From: JACIYW01 sp014359745
Lineage (GTDB): Bacteria > Pseudomonadota > Alphaproteobacteria > Rhodobacterales > Rhodobacteraceae
DNA length: 64,000 nucleotides
Reading direction: 5' to 3'
Assembly (NCBI GenBank): GCA_050433985.1
Contig: JBNPWE010000005.1
Coordinates: forward strand, 133,233 to 197,232
The notes under the pieces are model-generated. The model was not told the origin of the DNA. It did no database searches and worked only from the letters and a program-made list of their open reading frames with translations. A program made the position numbers and the translations under genes. Shown here piece after piece: positions 36,713-46,754 of the stretch; the first letter of the stretch is position 1, and the number at the start of each line of letters is the position of its first letter.

Positions 36713-37208
36713 AAAAGTCCTTATTCTTGACACTTCTGTCCTTTGTTGTCTTCTGGATGTGGCCGGAAAATCGACCTGTGGTCCAGATGGCGACAAGTGG
36801 GACAAACAGCGTATTGAAAAGCTGCTTGAGTCTGAAAAGGGTGCTACAATCGTTCTGCCGTTAGCATCAATTATTGAAACGGGAAATCATATTGCACAAG
36901 CTGGAGCGCGACGATTTGAAACCGCGACAGCACTATGCGCCAAGCTTAATGCAGTTGCAAATGCCGAAATACCTTGGGCAGCATTTTCTGAGCAGGCTGA
37001 TCTCTGGTCACCAGAAAGCTTACGCAGAACTGCAGAAGAGTGGCCTGCGCAAGCTGCCTCTGGTTTGTCGATGGGGGATGCGACCATCAAGGGAGTGGCA
37101 GAATACTATGGCAAGTCTGGCATTGCCGTCGAGATCATTACGGGCGATGCGGGCCTCAAAGCATATGAAACGCAAGCGACAATCATCACTCCTCGTCGGC
37201 GTCGTTAG
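36705..37208 (+). CDS. PIN-like nuclease of the island operon
   Basis: A 167-residue protein with a PIN-domain-like arrangement of acidic residues: Asp in LILDTSVLCCLLD at the N-terminus, Glu in SIIETGNHI, Asp in LSMGDATIKGVAEYY, and Asp in EIITGDAGLKAYE before a basic tail (PRRRR). PIN domains are metal-dependent ribonucleases, often toxins. The start lies inside the end of the ATPase gene (8-base overlap), so the two are cotranslated. This suggests the ATPase controls or senses for the nuclease. The base composition matches the ATPase gene. Confidence 0.65.
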   Translation: MSKKVLILDTSVLCCLLDVAGKSTCGPDGDKWDKQRIEKLLESEKGATIVLPLASIIETGNHIAQAGARRFETATALCAKLNAVANAEIPWAAFSEQADLWSPESLRRTAEEWPAQAASGLSMGDATIKGVAEYYGKSGIAVEIITGDAGLKAYETQATIITPRRRR

Positions 37209-37710
37209 TTTAGCGTGAGGTGCATTATTGGGCATCGTCTCCCTCTTTCAGGCAACAGGAAGGGTCGCTGCTGCTTGATGCTTGAAGCCGCCCTGTGCTG
37301 TCGCAGGTCCGCCTACTTATTGCGAACAGGTTAGGCTCAATTTTCAAGTGCAACACCCGGAGCGAGCAGGGCATCCTCATTGGCGCAACCCTCGCCCCCC
37401 CGGCTGCCCCTCGGTTCAGGGCGGGGCCGGTGTCCCTTCAGGTCAACCTCCCCCGGCCCCGTCACCCCCTCGGGCGTCCAGCCCCGAACCCTGTCGGCAC
37501 GGCCCGGCAGGGGGGGGCCGGGCGGGCAAGGGGCCCGCGCCCTGTCGGGACGCGGTATGTACGCAAGATGTACGCAAGATGTACGGCGTGGTAGCGCCCC
37601 GGACCGGGCAATTCCGGTGCTGGCGGTCGGCGCCGTTTGCGCCTATCGTGATCCTGTCGCCGCGTCTTCGGTCCTGTTCGGGGGCGGCCATCTCATGCAG
37701 AAAGGTCAAG
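37209..37710. other. gene-free region right of the island
   Basis: About 500 bases with no convincing gene. The first 170 bases keep the lower GC of the island and include GGTTAGGCTCAATTTTCAAG at about 37328, which resembles an insertion-sequence end (weak guess). After about 37385 the sequence becomes very GC-rich with runs of C and G. It then contains the 11-base tandem repeat before the carboxylase gene. Confidence 0.4.
37557..37589 (+). repeat. 11-base tandem repeat, possible operator
   Basis: Two exact copies of ATGTACGCAAG and a third degenerate one (ATGTACGGCGT) follow each other. The 11-base period places each copy on the same face of the helix, as in arrays bound by a DNA-binding protein. 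It lies 122 bases before the carboxylase start codon. Confidence 0.75.
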
Positions 37711-39648
<1,938 letters not shown>

Positions 39649-39792
39649 GGGATCGGAGGAGCGCCGGGGTGAGTCGGCCCCCGGCAGGGCGGCGTCTCGG
39701 CGCCGCGGCACAAGACAGGCCCCGTCCGGTAAATCCCGGCAAATATCGTGAAAACCCGTGCCAATGCCGGGGGTGAACACCCTTGGCTTTGG

Positions 39793-39821
39793 TTGACCCC
39801 GACAGGGCGCGGGGGTAAACC
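39793..39821 (+). promoter_or_regulatory. nuoA: probable promoter of the nuo operon
   Basis: In the 220-base gap before nuoA, TTGACC (39793-39798) and TAAACC (39816-39821) are 17 bases apart, a good -35 and a moderate -10. Transcription would start near 39829, leaving a 40-base leader with AGGAG before the nuoA GTG. An imperfect inverted repeat (GGCTTTGGTT / AACCAAGCC) spans the promoter and could be an operator. A GGGTG-AA-CACCC hairpin lies upstream. Confidence 0.4.
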
Positions 39822-39869
39822 AAGCCGCGAGGGCGCAAGCGTCGCCGCACTGTAGCGAGGAGCCAACCG

Positions 39870-40235
39870 GTGGATGACCTGCTGAGAGACTATCTTCCGA
39901 TCCTGATATTTCTGGCAATGGCCATCGGGCTGGGCCTTGTGCTGATCCTGGCCGCCGTGGTGGTGGCGGTGCGCAATCCCGACGCGGAAAAGCTGTCGGC
40001 CTATGAATGCGGGTTCAACGCCTTTGATGATGCGCGGATGAAGTTCGACGTGCGCTTCTACCTTGTCGCGATCCTGTTCATCATCTTCGATCTGGAAATT
40101 GCCTTTCTGTTTCCATGGTCGGTTGCCTTTGCGGATATCTCGATGACAGGGTTCTGGTCGATGATGGTGTTTCTGGGGGTTCTGACCGTCGGCTTTGCTT
40201 ATGAATGGAAGAAAGGGGCGCTCGAATGGCAGTAA
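39870..40235 (+). CDS. nuoA: NADH-quinone oxidoreductase subunit A
   Basis: A 121-residue membrane subunit of complex I with three helices. The conserved loop KLSAYECGFNAFDDARMKFDVRFYLVAILFIIFDLEIAFLFPW identifies it; its Cys is the exposed residue of subunit A (ND3). It starts with GTG, with AGGAG upstream, and is the first gene of the operon. Its end overlaps the nuoB start by 10 bases. Confidence 0.95.
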   Translation: MDDLLRDYLPILIFLAMAIGLGLVLILAAVVVAVRNPDAEKLSAYECGFNAFDDARMKFDVRFYLVAILFIIFDLEIAFLFPWSVAFADISMTGFWSMMVFLGVLTVGFAYEWKKGALEWQ

Positions 40236-40759
40236 GCACCGCCTTGAATACCGCTGGCCCCGATCGCGAGGTTGCCACGCAGGGCCTGAACCGGGAATTG
40301 CAGGACAAGGGGTTCTTGCTGACCTCGACCGAAGACATCATCAACTGGGCGCGCACCGGGTCGCTGCACTGGATGACCTTTGGGCTGGCGTGCTGCGCGA
40401 TCGAGATGATGCATGTGGCGATGCCGCGCTATGATGTGGAACGTTTCGGCACGGCACCGCGCGCCAGCCCCCGCCAATCGGATCTGATGATCGTGGCGGG
40501 CACCCTGACCAACAAGATGGCACCGGCGCTGCGCAAGGTCTATGACCAGATGCCAGAGCCGCGCTATGTGATCTCCATGGGCAGTTGCGCCAATGGCGGC
40601 GGTTATTATCACTACAGCTATTCGGTGGTGCGCGGCTGTGACCGGATCGTGCCGGTGGATATCTATGTGCCCGGCTGCCCGCCAACCGCCGAGGCGCTGC
40701 TGTATGGCATTTTGCAATTGCAGCGCAAGATGCGCCGCACCGGTACGATTCAGCGCTGA
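40226..40759 (+). CDS. nuoB: NADH-quinone oxidoreductase subunit B
   Basis: A 177-residue peripheral subunit carrying iron-sulfur cluster N2 next to the quinone site. The cluster cysteines are visible in FGLACCAIEMM, MGSCANGGGYYHYSYSVVRGC and VPGCPP. The ATG at 40226, inside the end of nuoA, is chosen because GAAAGGGG precedes it. Confidence 0.97.
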   Translation: MAVSTALNTAGPDREVATQGLNRELQDKGFLLTSTEDIINWARTGSLHWMTFGLACCAIEMMHVAMPRYDVERFGTAPRASPRQSDLMIVAGTLTNKMAPALRKVYDQMPEPRYVISMGSCANGGGYYHYSYSVVRGCDRIVPVDIYVPGCPPTAEALLYGILQLQRKMRRTGTIQR

Positions 40760-40771
40760 AAAGGGGCCGCA

Positions 40772-41371
40772 ATGACCGAGGCTTTGGAAGAACTGGCAGC
40801 CCATATCGCGTTGAAACGTGGCGATGATGTCATATCGCATTCCATCGCGCATGGGGAGTTGACGGTTGCGGTTCCCCTGGCGTCAATCCCGGCGATTGTC
40901 GGGTTTCTGACCACGGATGCCACCTGCCGGTTCTCGACCCTGGTCGATATCACCGCCGTGGATTATCCCGAACGCGCCGAACGTTTCGATGTCGTCTATC
41001 ATTTCCTGTCGATGTATCAGAACCACCGCATCCGCCTGAAGGTGGCGGTGCGAGAATCTGACATGGTGCCTTCGATCACGGCGCTGCACCCCTCGGCCGA
41101 CTGGTTCGAGCGCGAGGTGTTCGACATGTTCGGCATCCTGTTTTCCGGCCATCCCGATCTGCGCCGCATCCTGACTGATTACGGCTTTCGGGGCCATCCG
41201 CTGCGCAAGGATTTCCCGACCACCGGCTACACCGAAGTGCGCTATGACGAGGTGGCCAAGCGGGTGGTCTATGAGCCGGTGAAACTGGTGCAGGAATACC
41301 GGCAGTTCGATTTCATGTCGCCCTGGGAAGGCGCGCATTATGTGCTGCCCGGCGACGAGAAGAAGGGCTGA
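40772..41371 (+). CDS. nuoC: NADH-quinone oxidoreductase subunit C
   Basis: A 199-residue 30-kDa-type subunit. The signature ERE(V)FDMFGILFSGHPDLRR and the following LRKDFPTTGYTEVRYDE block are clear. It is separate from nuoD here, unlike the fused NuoCD of E. coli. In most relatives nuoD follows directly; here two extra genes intervene. Confidence 0.97.
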   Translation: MTEALEELAAHIALKRGDDVISHSIAHGELTVAVPLASIPAIVGFLTTDATCRFSTLVDITAVDYPERAERFDVVYHFLSMYQNHRIRLKVAVRESDMVPSITALHPSADWFEREVFDMFGILFSGHPDLRRILTDYGFRGHPLRKDFPTTGYTEVRYDEVAKRVVYEPVKLVQEYRQFDFMSPWEGAHYVLPGDEKKG

Positions 41372-41375
41372 TCGG

Positions 41376-42281
41376 GTGAGTGAGGAACCGACATTCCTGT
41401 TTGGCGTGGGGGCGACCAAGGCCGGCACAAGCTGGCTTTGGCGCTATCTGGCCGATCATCCGGAGTGTCATTTCCGCGCCATCAAGGAATTGCATTACTT
41501 CGACACCGTGGCGCAGAACCGCTTTGACGGCGCGCTGCGCCGGGCGCGGGCGGATCTGGTGGAACAGACCCGGCGGGTGGCGGATGGCGCGGCAGCGGCC
41601 AACCCCGCGCAGGCCGGACGCAAGCATCAAAAGCTGCGTGATCTGCAGGAATGGGTCGCGGTACTGGCGCGCCGGGCGCCCGATATGGCCGCTTACCGCG
41701 CCTATCTGACGGGTGGCCGGGGTGCGCGCCGGGTGGTGGGCGATGTGACGCCCGCCTATGCGCTGCTGCCGGTAGAACAGTTGCGTGACATGGCCGACGT
41801 GGCGCGGGATGTGCGCTTTGTCTACCTGATGCGCGATCCCGTCGCCCGCCTCTGGAGCCATGTGCGCATGCTGGCGCGGCGGTTGGCGGGGGTGGATGAC
41901 TATGCCGGGGCGGCGCTGGCGCTGATCCGGCGGATCTGCGCGGGCGACGCCTCGGGGGATGCGGGCGGTATCGTGGCGCGCGGCGATTACGCGGGGGCGC
42001 TGGCGCGGCTGGATGCCGCTGTCGATCCCGCCCGGCTTTTGGTCATGTTTCAGGAAGACCTGATGACATTGCCGGGTGTTGCGCGGTTGTGCGGGTTTCT
42101 GGGCATCGCCACCAAGGCGGCGCGGTTCGATATGTTGGTGCATGCGGGCGTGCCGCTGGCGCTGCCGGTGGCGGAACGCGATGCGGCGCGGGCTTTCCTG
42201 CGCCCGCAATATGATGCGGTGGCGCGGCGGTTCGGCGATCTGCCGGAAACTTGGCACATGAACGCCGGGGGTGTTGCGTGA
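41376..42281 (+). CDS. sulfotransferase-family protein inserted in the nuo operon
   Basis: A 301-residue protein beginning with GTG at 41376, four bases after the nuoC stop, with AGAAGGG upstream. The N-terminal GVGATKAGTSWLWRYLADHP is the 5'-phosphosulfate loop of sulfotransferases. The second site is in VYLMRDPVARLWSHV, with the Arg and Ser ligands of the 3'-phosphate. GDVTPAYALLP is also typical of the heparan/bacterial sulfotransferase group. The acceptor is unknown. It is in the same direction as nuo and probably cotranscribed. A role in complex I is not known for this family. Confidence 0.8.
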   Translation: MSEEPTFLFGVGATKAGTSWLWRYLADHPECHFRAIKELHYFDTVAQNRFDGALRRARADLVEQTRRVADGAAAANPAQAGRKHQKLRDLQEWVAVLARRAPDMAAYRAYLTGGRGARRVVGDVTPAYALLPVEQLRDMADVARDVRFVYLMRDPVARLWSHVRMLARRLAGVDDYAGAALALIRRICAGDASGDAGGIVARGDYAGALARLDAAVDPARLLVMFQEDLMTLPGVARLCGFLGIATKAARFDMLVHAGVPLALPVAERDAARAFLRPQYDAVARRFGDLPETWHMNAGGVA

Positions 42282-42345
42282 TCCTGAGACAAAAGACTTC
42301 CGATCAGACGTTTGATTGCCCCACGGGGCGGCTTGGAGGGCGGAA

Positions 42346-42564
42346 ATGATGGGCTATAGTTATGGATACATGTCGGGCGGCGGCGGTTTGATCATGATAC
42401 TGATCATGGCTGTCTTGCTGATCGTGCCGTTCTGGCGGTTGCTGCCCCGGTTCGGCATTCCGAACTGGGTGGGGATATTTGCGATAATCCCCCTCGTTGC
42501 GCTGATCCTGCTGTGGATCATGGCGTTCAAGGACAAGCTCGATCAGGCCGGAGGCCGCGGATGA
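42346..42564 (+). CDS. small membrane protein in the nuo operon
   Basis: A 72-residue protein with a short Gly/Tyr N-terminus and two transmembrane helices (LIMILIMAVLLIVPFW and WVGIFAIIPLVALILLWIMAF), ending in a short charged tail. TTGGAGGGCGG precedes the ATG at 42346. Its stop overlaps the nuoD start (ATGA). I do not recognise a family. Confidence 0.7.
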   Translation: MMGYSYGYMSGGGGLIMILIMAVLLIVPFWRLLPRFGIPNWVGIFAIIPLVALILLWIMAFKDKLDQAGGRG

Positions 42565-43772
42565 TGGATGGCGGCTTTGACGATGTGCTGACGGGCGAAC
42601 AGCGCATTCGCAACTTCAACATCAACTTCGGCCCGCAACACCCTGCGGCGCATGGCGTTTTGCGTCTTGTCCTGGAACTGGACGGCGAGATTGTCGAACG
42701 CTGCGATCCGCATATCGGGCTGTTGCATCGCGGCACCGAAAAGCTGATGGAAAGCCGCACCTATCTGCAGAACCTGCCCTATTTCGACCGGCTCGATTAT
42801 GTCGCGCCGATGAATCAGGAACATGCCTGGTGTCTGGCCATTGAGCGGCTGACCGGGGTTCAGGTGCCGCGCCGCGCCAGCCTGATCCGGGTGCTTTATT
42901 CGGAAATCGGTCGCATCCTCAGCCATCTTCTCAACGTCACCACCCAGGCGATGGATGTTGGCGCGCTGACCCCGCCCTTGTGGGGGTTCGAGGAACGCGA
43001 ACAGTTGATGGTGTTCTATGAACGGGCTTGCGGGGCGCGGCTGCATGCCGCCTATTTCCGCCCCGGCGGCGTGCATCAGGATCTTCCGCCCGCGCTTCTG
43101 GACGATATAGAGGCCTGGGCCGATCATTTCCCCAAGACGCTTGACGATATCGACGGGCTGTTGACCGAAAACCGCATCTTCAAACAGCGCAACGCCGATA
43201 TCTGCATCGTGACCGAGGAAGAGATCCAGCAATGGGGCTTTTCGGGTGTCATGGTGCGCGGATCGGGCCTTGCCTGGGATCTGCGCCGCGCGCAACCCTA
43301 TGAATGCTATGATGAATTCGAATTTCAGGTGCCGGTCGGCAAGAATGGCGATTGCTATGATCGCTATCTTTGCCGGATGGAGGAAATGCGCCAATCCACC
43401 CATATCATCCGGCAGGCCATCGCCAAACTGCGCGCCGAACCGGGCGATGTTCTGGCGCGCGGCAAGATCACGCCGCCGTCGCGCGTCGAGATGAAAACCT
43501 CGATGGAGGCGCTGATCCATCACTTCAAGCTTTATACCGAAGGGTTTCACGTTCCGGCGGGCGAGGTTTACGCGGCGGTCGAGGCCCCCAAGGGCGAATT
43601 CGGCGTCTATCTGGTGGCCGACGGGTCGAACAGACCCTATCGCGCCAAGATCCGCGCGCCGGGGTTCTTGCATCTTCAGGCGATGGACCATGTGTCGCGC
43701 GGCCATATGCTGGCCGATGTGGCGGCGATCATCGGGTCGCTGGATGTGGTGTTCGGGGAGATTGACCGATGA
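42561..43772 (+). CDS. nuoD: NADH-quinone oxidoreductase subunit D
   Basis: A 403-residue 49-kDa-type subunit forming the quinone site with NuoB. NFGPQHPAAHGVLRLVLELDGE, HIGLLHRGTEKL, and the C-terminal VSRGHMLADVAAIIGSLDVVFGEIDR are diagnostic. It starts with ATG at 42561 after GGAGG and overlaps the small membrane protein gene before it and the one after it by four bases each. Confidence 0.97.
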   Translation: MMDGGFDDVLTGEQRIRNFNINFGPQHPAAHGVLRLVLELDGEIVERCDPHIGLLHRGTEKLMESRTYLQNLPYFDRLDYVAPMNQEHAWCLAIERLTGVQVPRRASLIRVLYSEIGRILSHLLNVTTQAMDVGALTPPLWGFEEREQLMVFYERACGARLHAAYFRPGGVHQDLPPALLDDIEAWADHFPKTLDDIDGLLTENRIFKQRNADICIVTEEEIQQWGFSGVMVRGSGLAWDLRRAQPYECYDEFEFQVPVGKNGDCYDRYLCRMEEMRQSTHIIRQAIAKLRAEPGDVLARGKITPPSRVEMKTSMEALIHHFKLYTEGFHVPAGEVYAAVEAPKGEFGVYLVADGSNRPYRAKIRAPGFLHLQAMDHVSRGHMLADVAAIIGSLDVVFGEIDR

Positions 43773-44137
43773 CCATGGCCACCCTTGCGGTGATCCTTTC
43801 GGTGGGCGGTATTCTGGTAACGGGGCTGTTGGCCGTGCTGTACGTCCGCGATCCCGTGCGCGGGTTGGCGCAGACCACGCACCGGCCGGAATTCCTGCCG
43901 CAGGTGATGGCGGATCGCTATAGCGCGATGTGCTTTCTGGCGCTCGGGGCCACGGTTTACGGGGGTCTGAAAGTCATCGCCTGGCTGTTTACCGCCTTTG
44001 TGCTGATGGGATTTGCCGATGCCTGGATCTATGCCCGCGCCGGGCATCCCTATTTCAAACACCTGCTGTCCGGTGTTGCGGCCGCCGTCGTCGTTGCGGT
44101 GGCCGTTGCCGCGATGGCCCTGAGCGGAGCCGCCTGA
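43769..44137 (+). CDS. small membrane protein between nuoD and nuoE
   Basis: A 122-residue protein with about four hydrophobic helices: one at the N-terminus, a loop with RDPVRGLAQTTHRPEFLPQ, then two helices around residues 55-85, and a last Ala/Val helix. It overlaps nuoD by four bases and shares one base with nuoE (TGATG), so its translation is coupled to both. Family not recognised. Its place suggests an accessory or assembly role. Confidence 0.7.
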   Translation: MTMATLAVILSVGGILVTGLLAVLYVRDPVRGLAQTTHRPEFLPQVMADRYSAMCFLALGATVYGGLKVIAWLFTAFVLMGFADAWIYARAGHPYFKHLLSGVAAAVVVAVAVAAMALSGAA

Positions 44138-45210
44138 TGCTACGTCGTCTGCACAAAGACCAACCCGACGCCTTCGCCTTTACGCCCGCCAACCTGGCCT
44201 GGGCCAAGGGGCAGATTTCCAAATATCCCGAAGGTCGGCAGGCCAGCGCGATCATCCCGCTTTTGTGGCGCGCGCAGGAACAAGAGGGCTGGCTGTCGCG
44301 CCCGGCCATCGAACATGTGGCGGATATGCTGGGCATGCCCTATATCCGCGCGCTGGAGGTGGCGACGTTCTACTTCATGTTCCAGTTGCAACCGGTTGGT
44401 TCTGTTGCACATATCCAGATTTGCGGCACCCTGTCGTGCATGATCTGCGGGGCCGAGGATCTGATCGGCGTCTGCAAGCAGAAAATCGCGCCCCATGCGC
44501 ATGATCTGTCTGCCGACGGCAAGTTTTCCTGGGAAGAGGTCGAATGTCTGGGGGCCTGCGCCAATGCGCCGATGGCCCAGATCGGCAAGGATTACTATGA
44601 GGATCTGACGGCGGCGCGGCTGGCGGAAATCATCGATGAACTGGCTGCGGGGCGCGTGCCGCAACCGGGGCCGCAAAACGGGCGCTATTCCTGCGAACCG
44701 GCGACGGGGCTGACCAGCCTCAAGGATCACGAAAAGGGCCGGATGGCGCATAACGCCTCGGTCGCGGCGGCGGTGGCGTTGCAAGATACCGTCAAGCGCA
44801 TCGATGGCACCGAGGTGCCGTTGATCACGCCGTGGCTGGGCAAGGCACCGGCCAAGGCGCCAGAGGAGGCCGCGCCAAAGGAATCAACGGCGCCCGCAAC
44901 GCAATCGGCGGCGCAATCGGCGGCGCAAAAGCCCAAGGCCCTGTCGGGCGCGCGGGGCGGGCAGGCGGATGACCTGAAAAAGATCAAGGGCGTCGGCCCC
45001 AAGCTGGAGGCGCTTTTGCACAGTCTCGGGGTGTATCACTTTGACCAGATCGCGGGCTGGACGCCCGAAGAACTGGCCTGGATCGATGACAACCTGACCG
45101 GTTTCAATGGCCGCGCCAGCCGTGATGAGTGGCAGGCGCAGGCGAAAACTCTGGCAGCGGGGGGCGAAACCGAATTTTCGGCCCGCGTTGACAAGGGGGA
45201 CGTGTACTGA
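44137..45210 (+). CDS. nuoE: NADH-quinone oxidoreductase subunit E with C-terminal extension
   Basis: A 357-residue 24-kDa-type subunit carrying a [2Fe-2S] cluster in the NADH module. The cysteines lie in ICGTLSC and ECLGACANAPM, with the usual thioredoxin-like fold around them. Residues beyond about 205 are an extension: an Ala/Pro/Lys/Gln-rich linker, then a helix-hairpin-helix-like domain starting DDLKKIKGVGPKLEALLHSL. The core family is about 160-240 residues, so this is longer. The extension may help hold the module or bind another partner. Confidence 0.95.
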   Translation: MLRRLHKDQPDAFAFTPANLAWAKGQISKYPEGRQASAIIPLLWRAQEQEGWLSRPAIEHVADMLGMPYIRALEVATFYFMFQLQPVGSVAHIQICGTLSCMICGAEDLIGVCKQKIAPHAHDLSADGKFSWEEVECLGACANAPMAQIGKDYYEDLTAARLAEIIDELAAGRVPQPGPQNGRYSCEPATGLTSLKDHEKGRMAHNASVAAAVALQDTVKRIDGTEVPLITPWLGKAPAKAPEEAAPKESTAPATQSAAQSAAQKPKALSGARGGQADDLKKIKGVGPKLEALLHSLGVYHFDQIAGWTPEELAWIDDNLTGFNGRASRDEWQAQAKTLAAGGETEFSARVDKGDVY

Positions 45211-45213
45211 GAC

Positions 45214-45441
45214 ATGACCAGGGCCACCGGGGATAAAGCCGCGCGCGAAGCGGCGCAGGGCAGGCAGATCGCGCTGGTGATCGCGGCAACCATGGTGTTG
45301 TGGATCGGCGGCCAGTGGCTGGGTGGAACCTTTGGATGGCCGGTCAGGTATGTCTTCTTGTTCGATCTGGCGGCGCTTGCAGCGTTTTTCTGGGCGCTGG
45401 TGGCTACATACAGGCTTTGGCGCGCGCGCCGGGATAGTTGA
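45214..45441 (+). CDS. DUF5337-like small membrane protein
   Basis: A 75-residue protein with two transmembrane helices (IALVIAATMVLWIGGQWLGG and VFLFDLAALAAFFWALVATY) and basic ends. It lies three bases after nuoE and ten before nuoF. Small proteins of this kind recur in nuo operons of Rhodobacterales; from memory I connect it with DUF5337, but this was not checked. Confidence 0.65.
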   Translation: MTRATGDKAAREAAQGRQIALVIAATMVLWIGGQWLGGTFGWPVRYVFLFDLAALAAFFWALVATYRLWRARRDS

Positions 45442-45451
45442 AGGACGACAC

Positions 45452-46750
<1,299 letters not shown>

Positions 46751-46754
46751 CACC

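Noticed and set aside
39649..39869. A riboswitch before nuoA
   Set aside because: Hairpins are present, but no conserved cobalamin, FMN or other known riboswitch core was found. A promoter with a short leader explains the region better.
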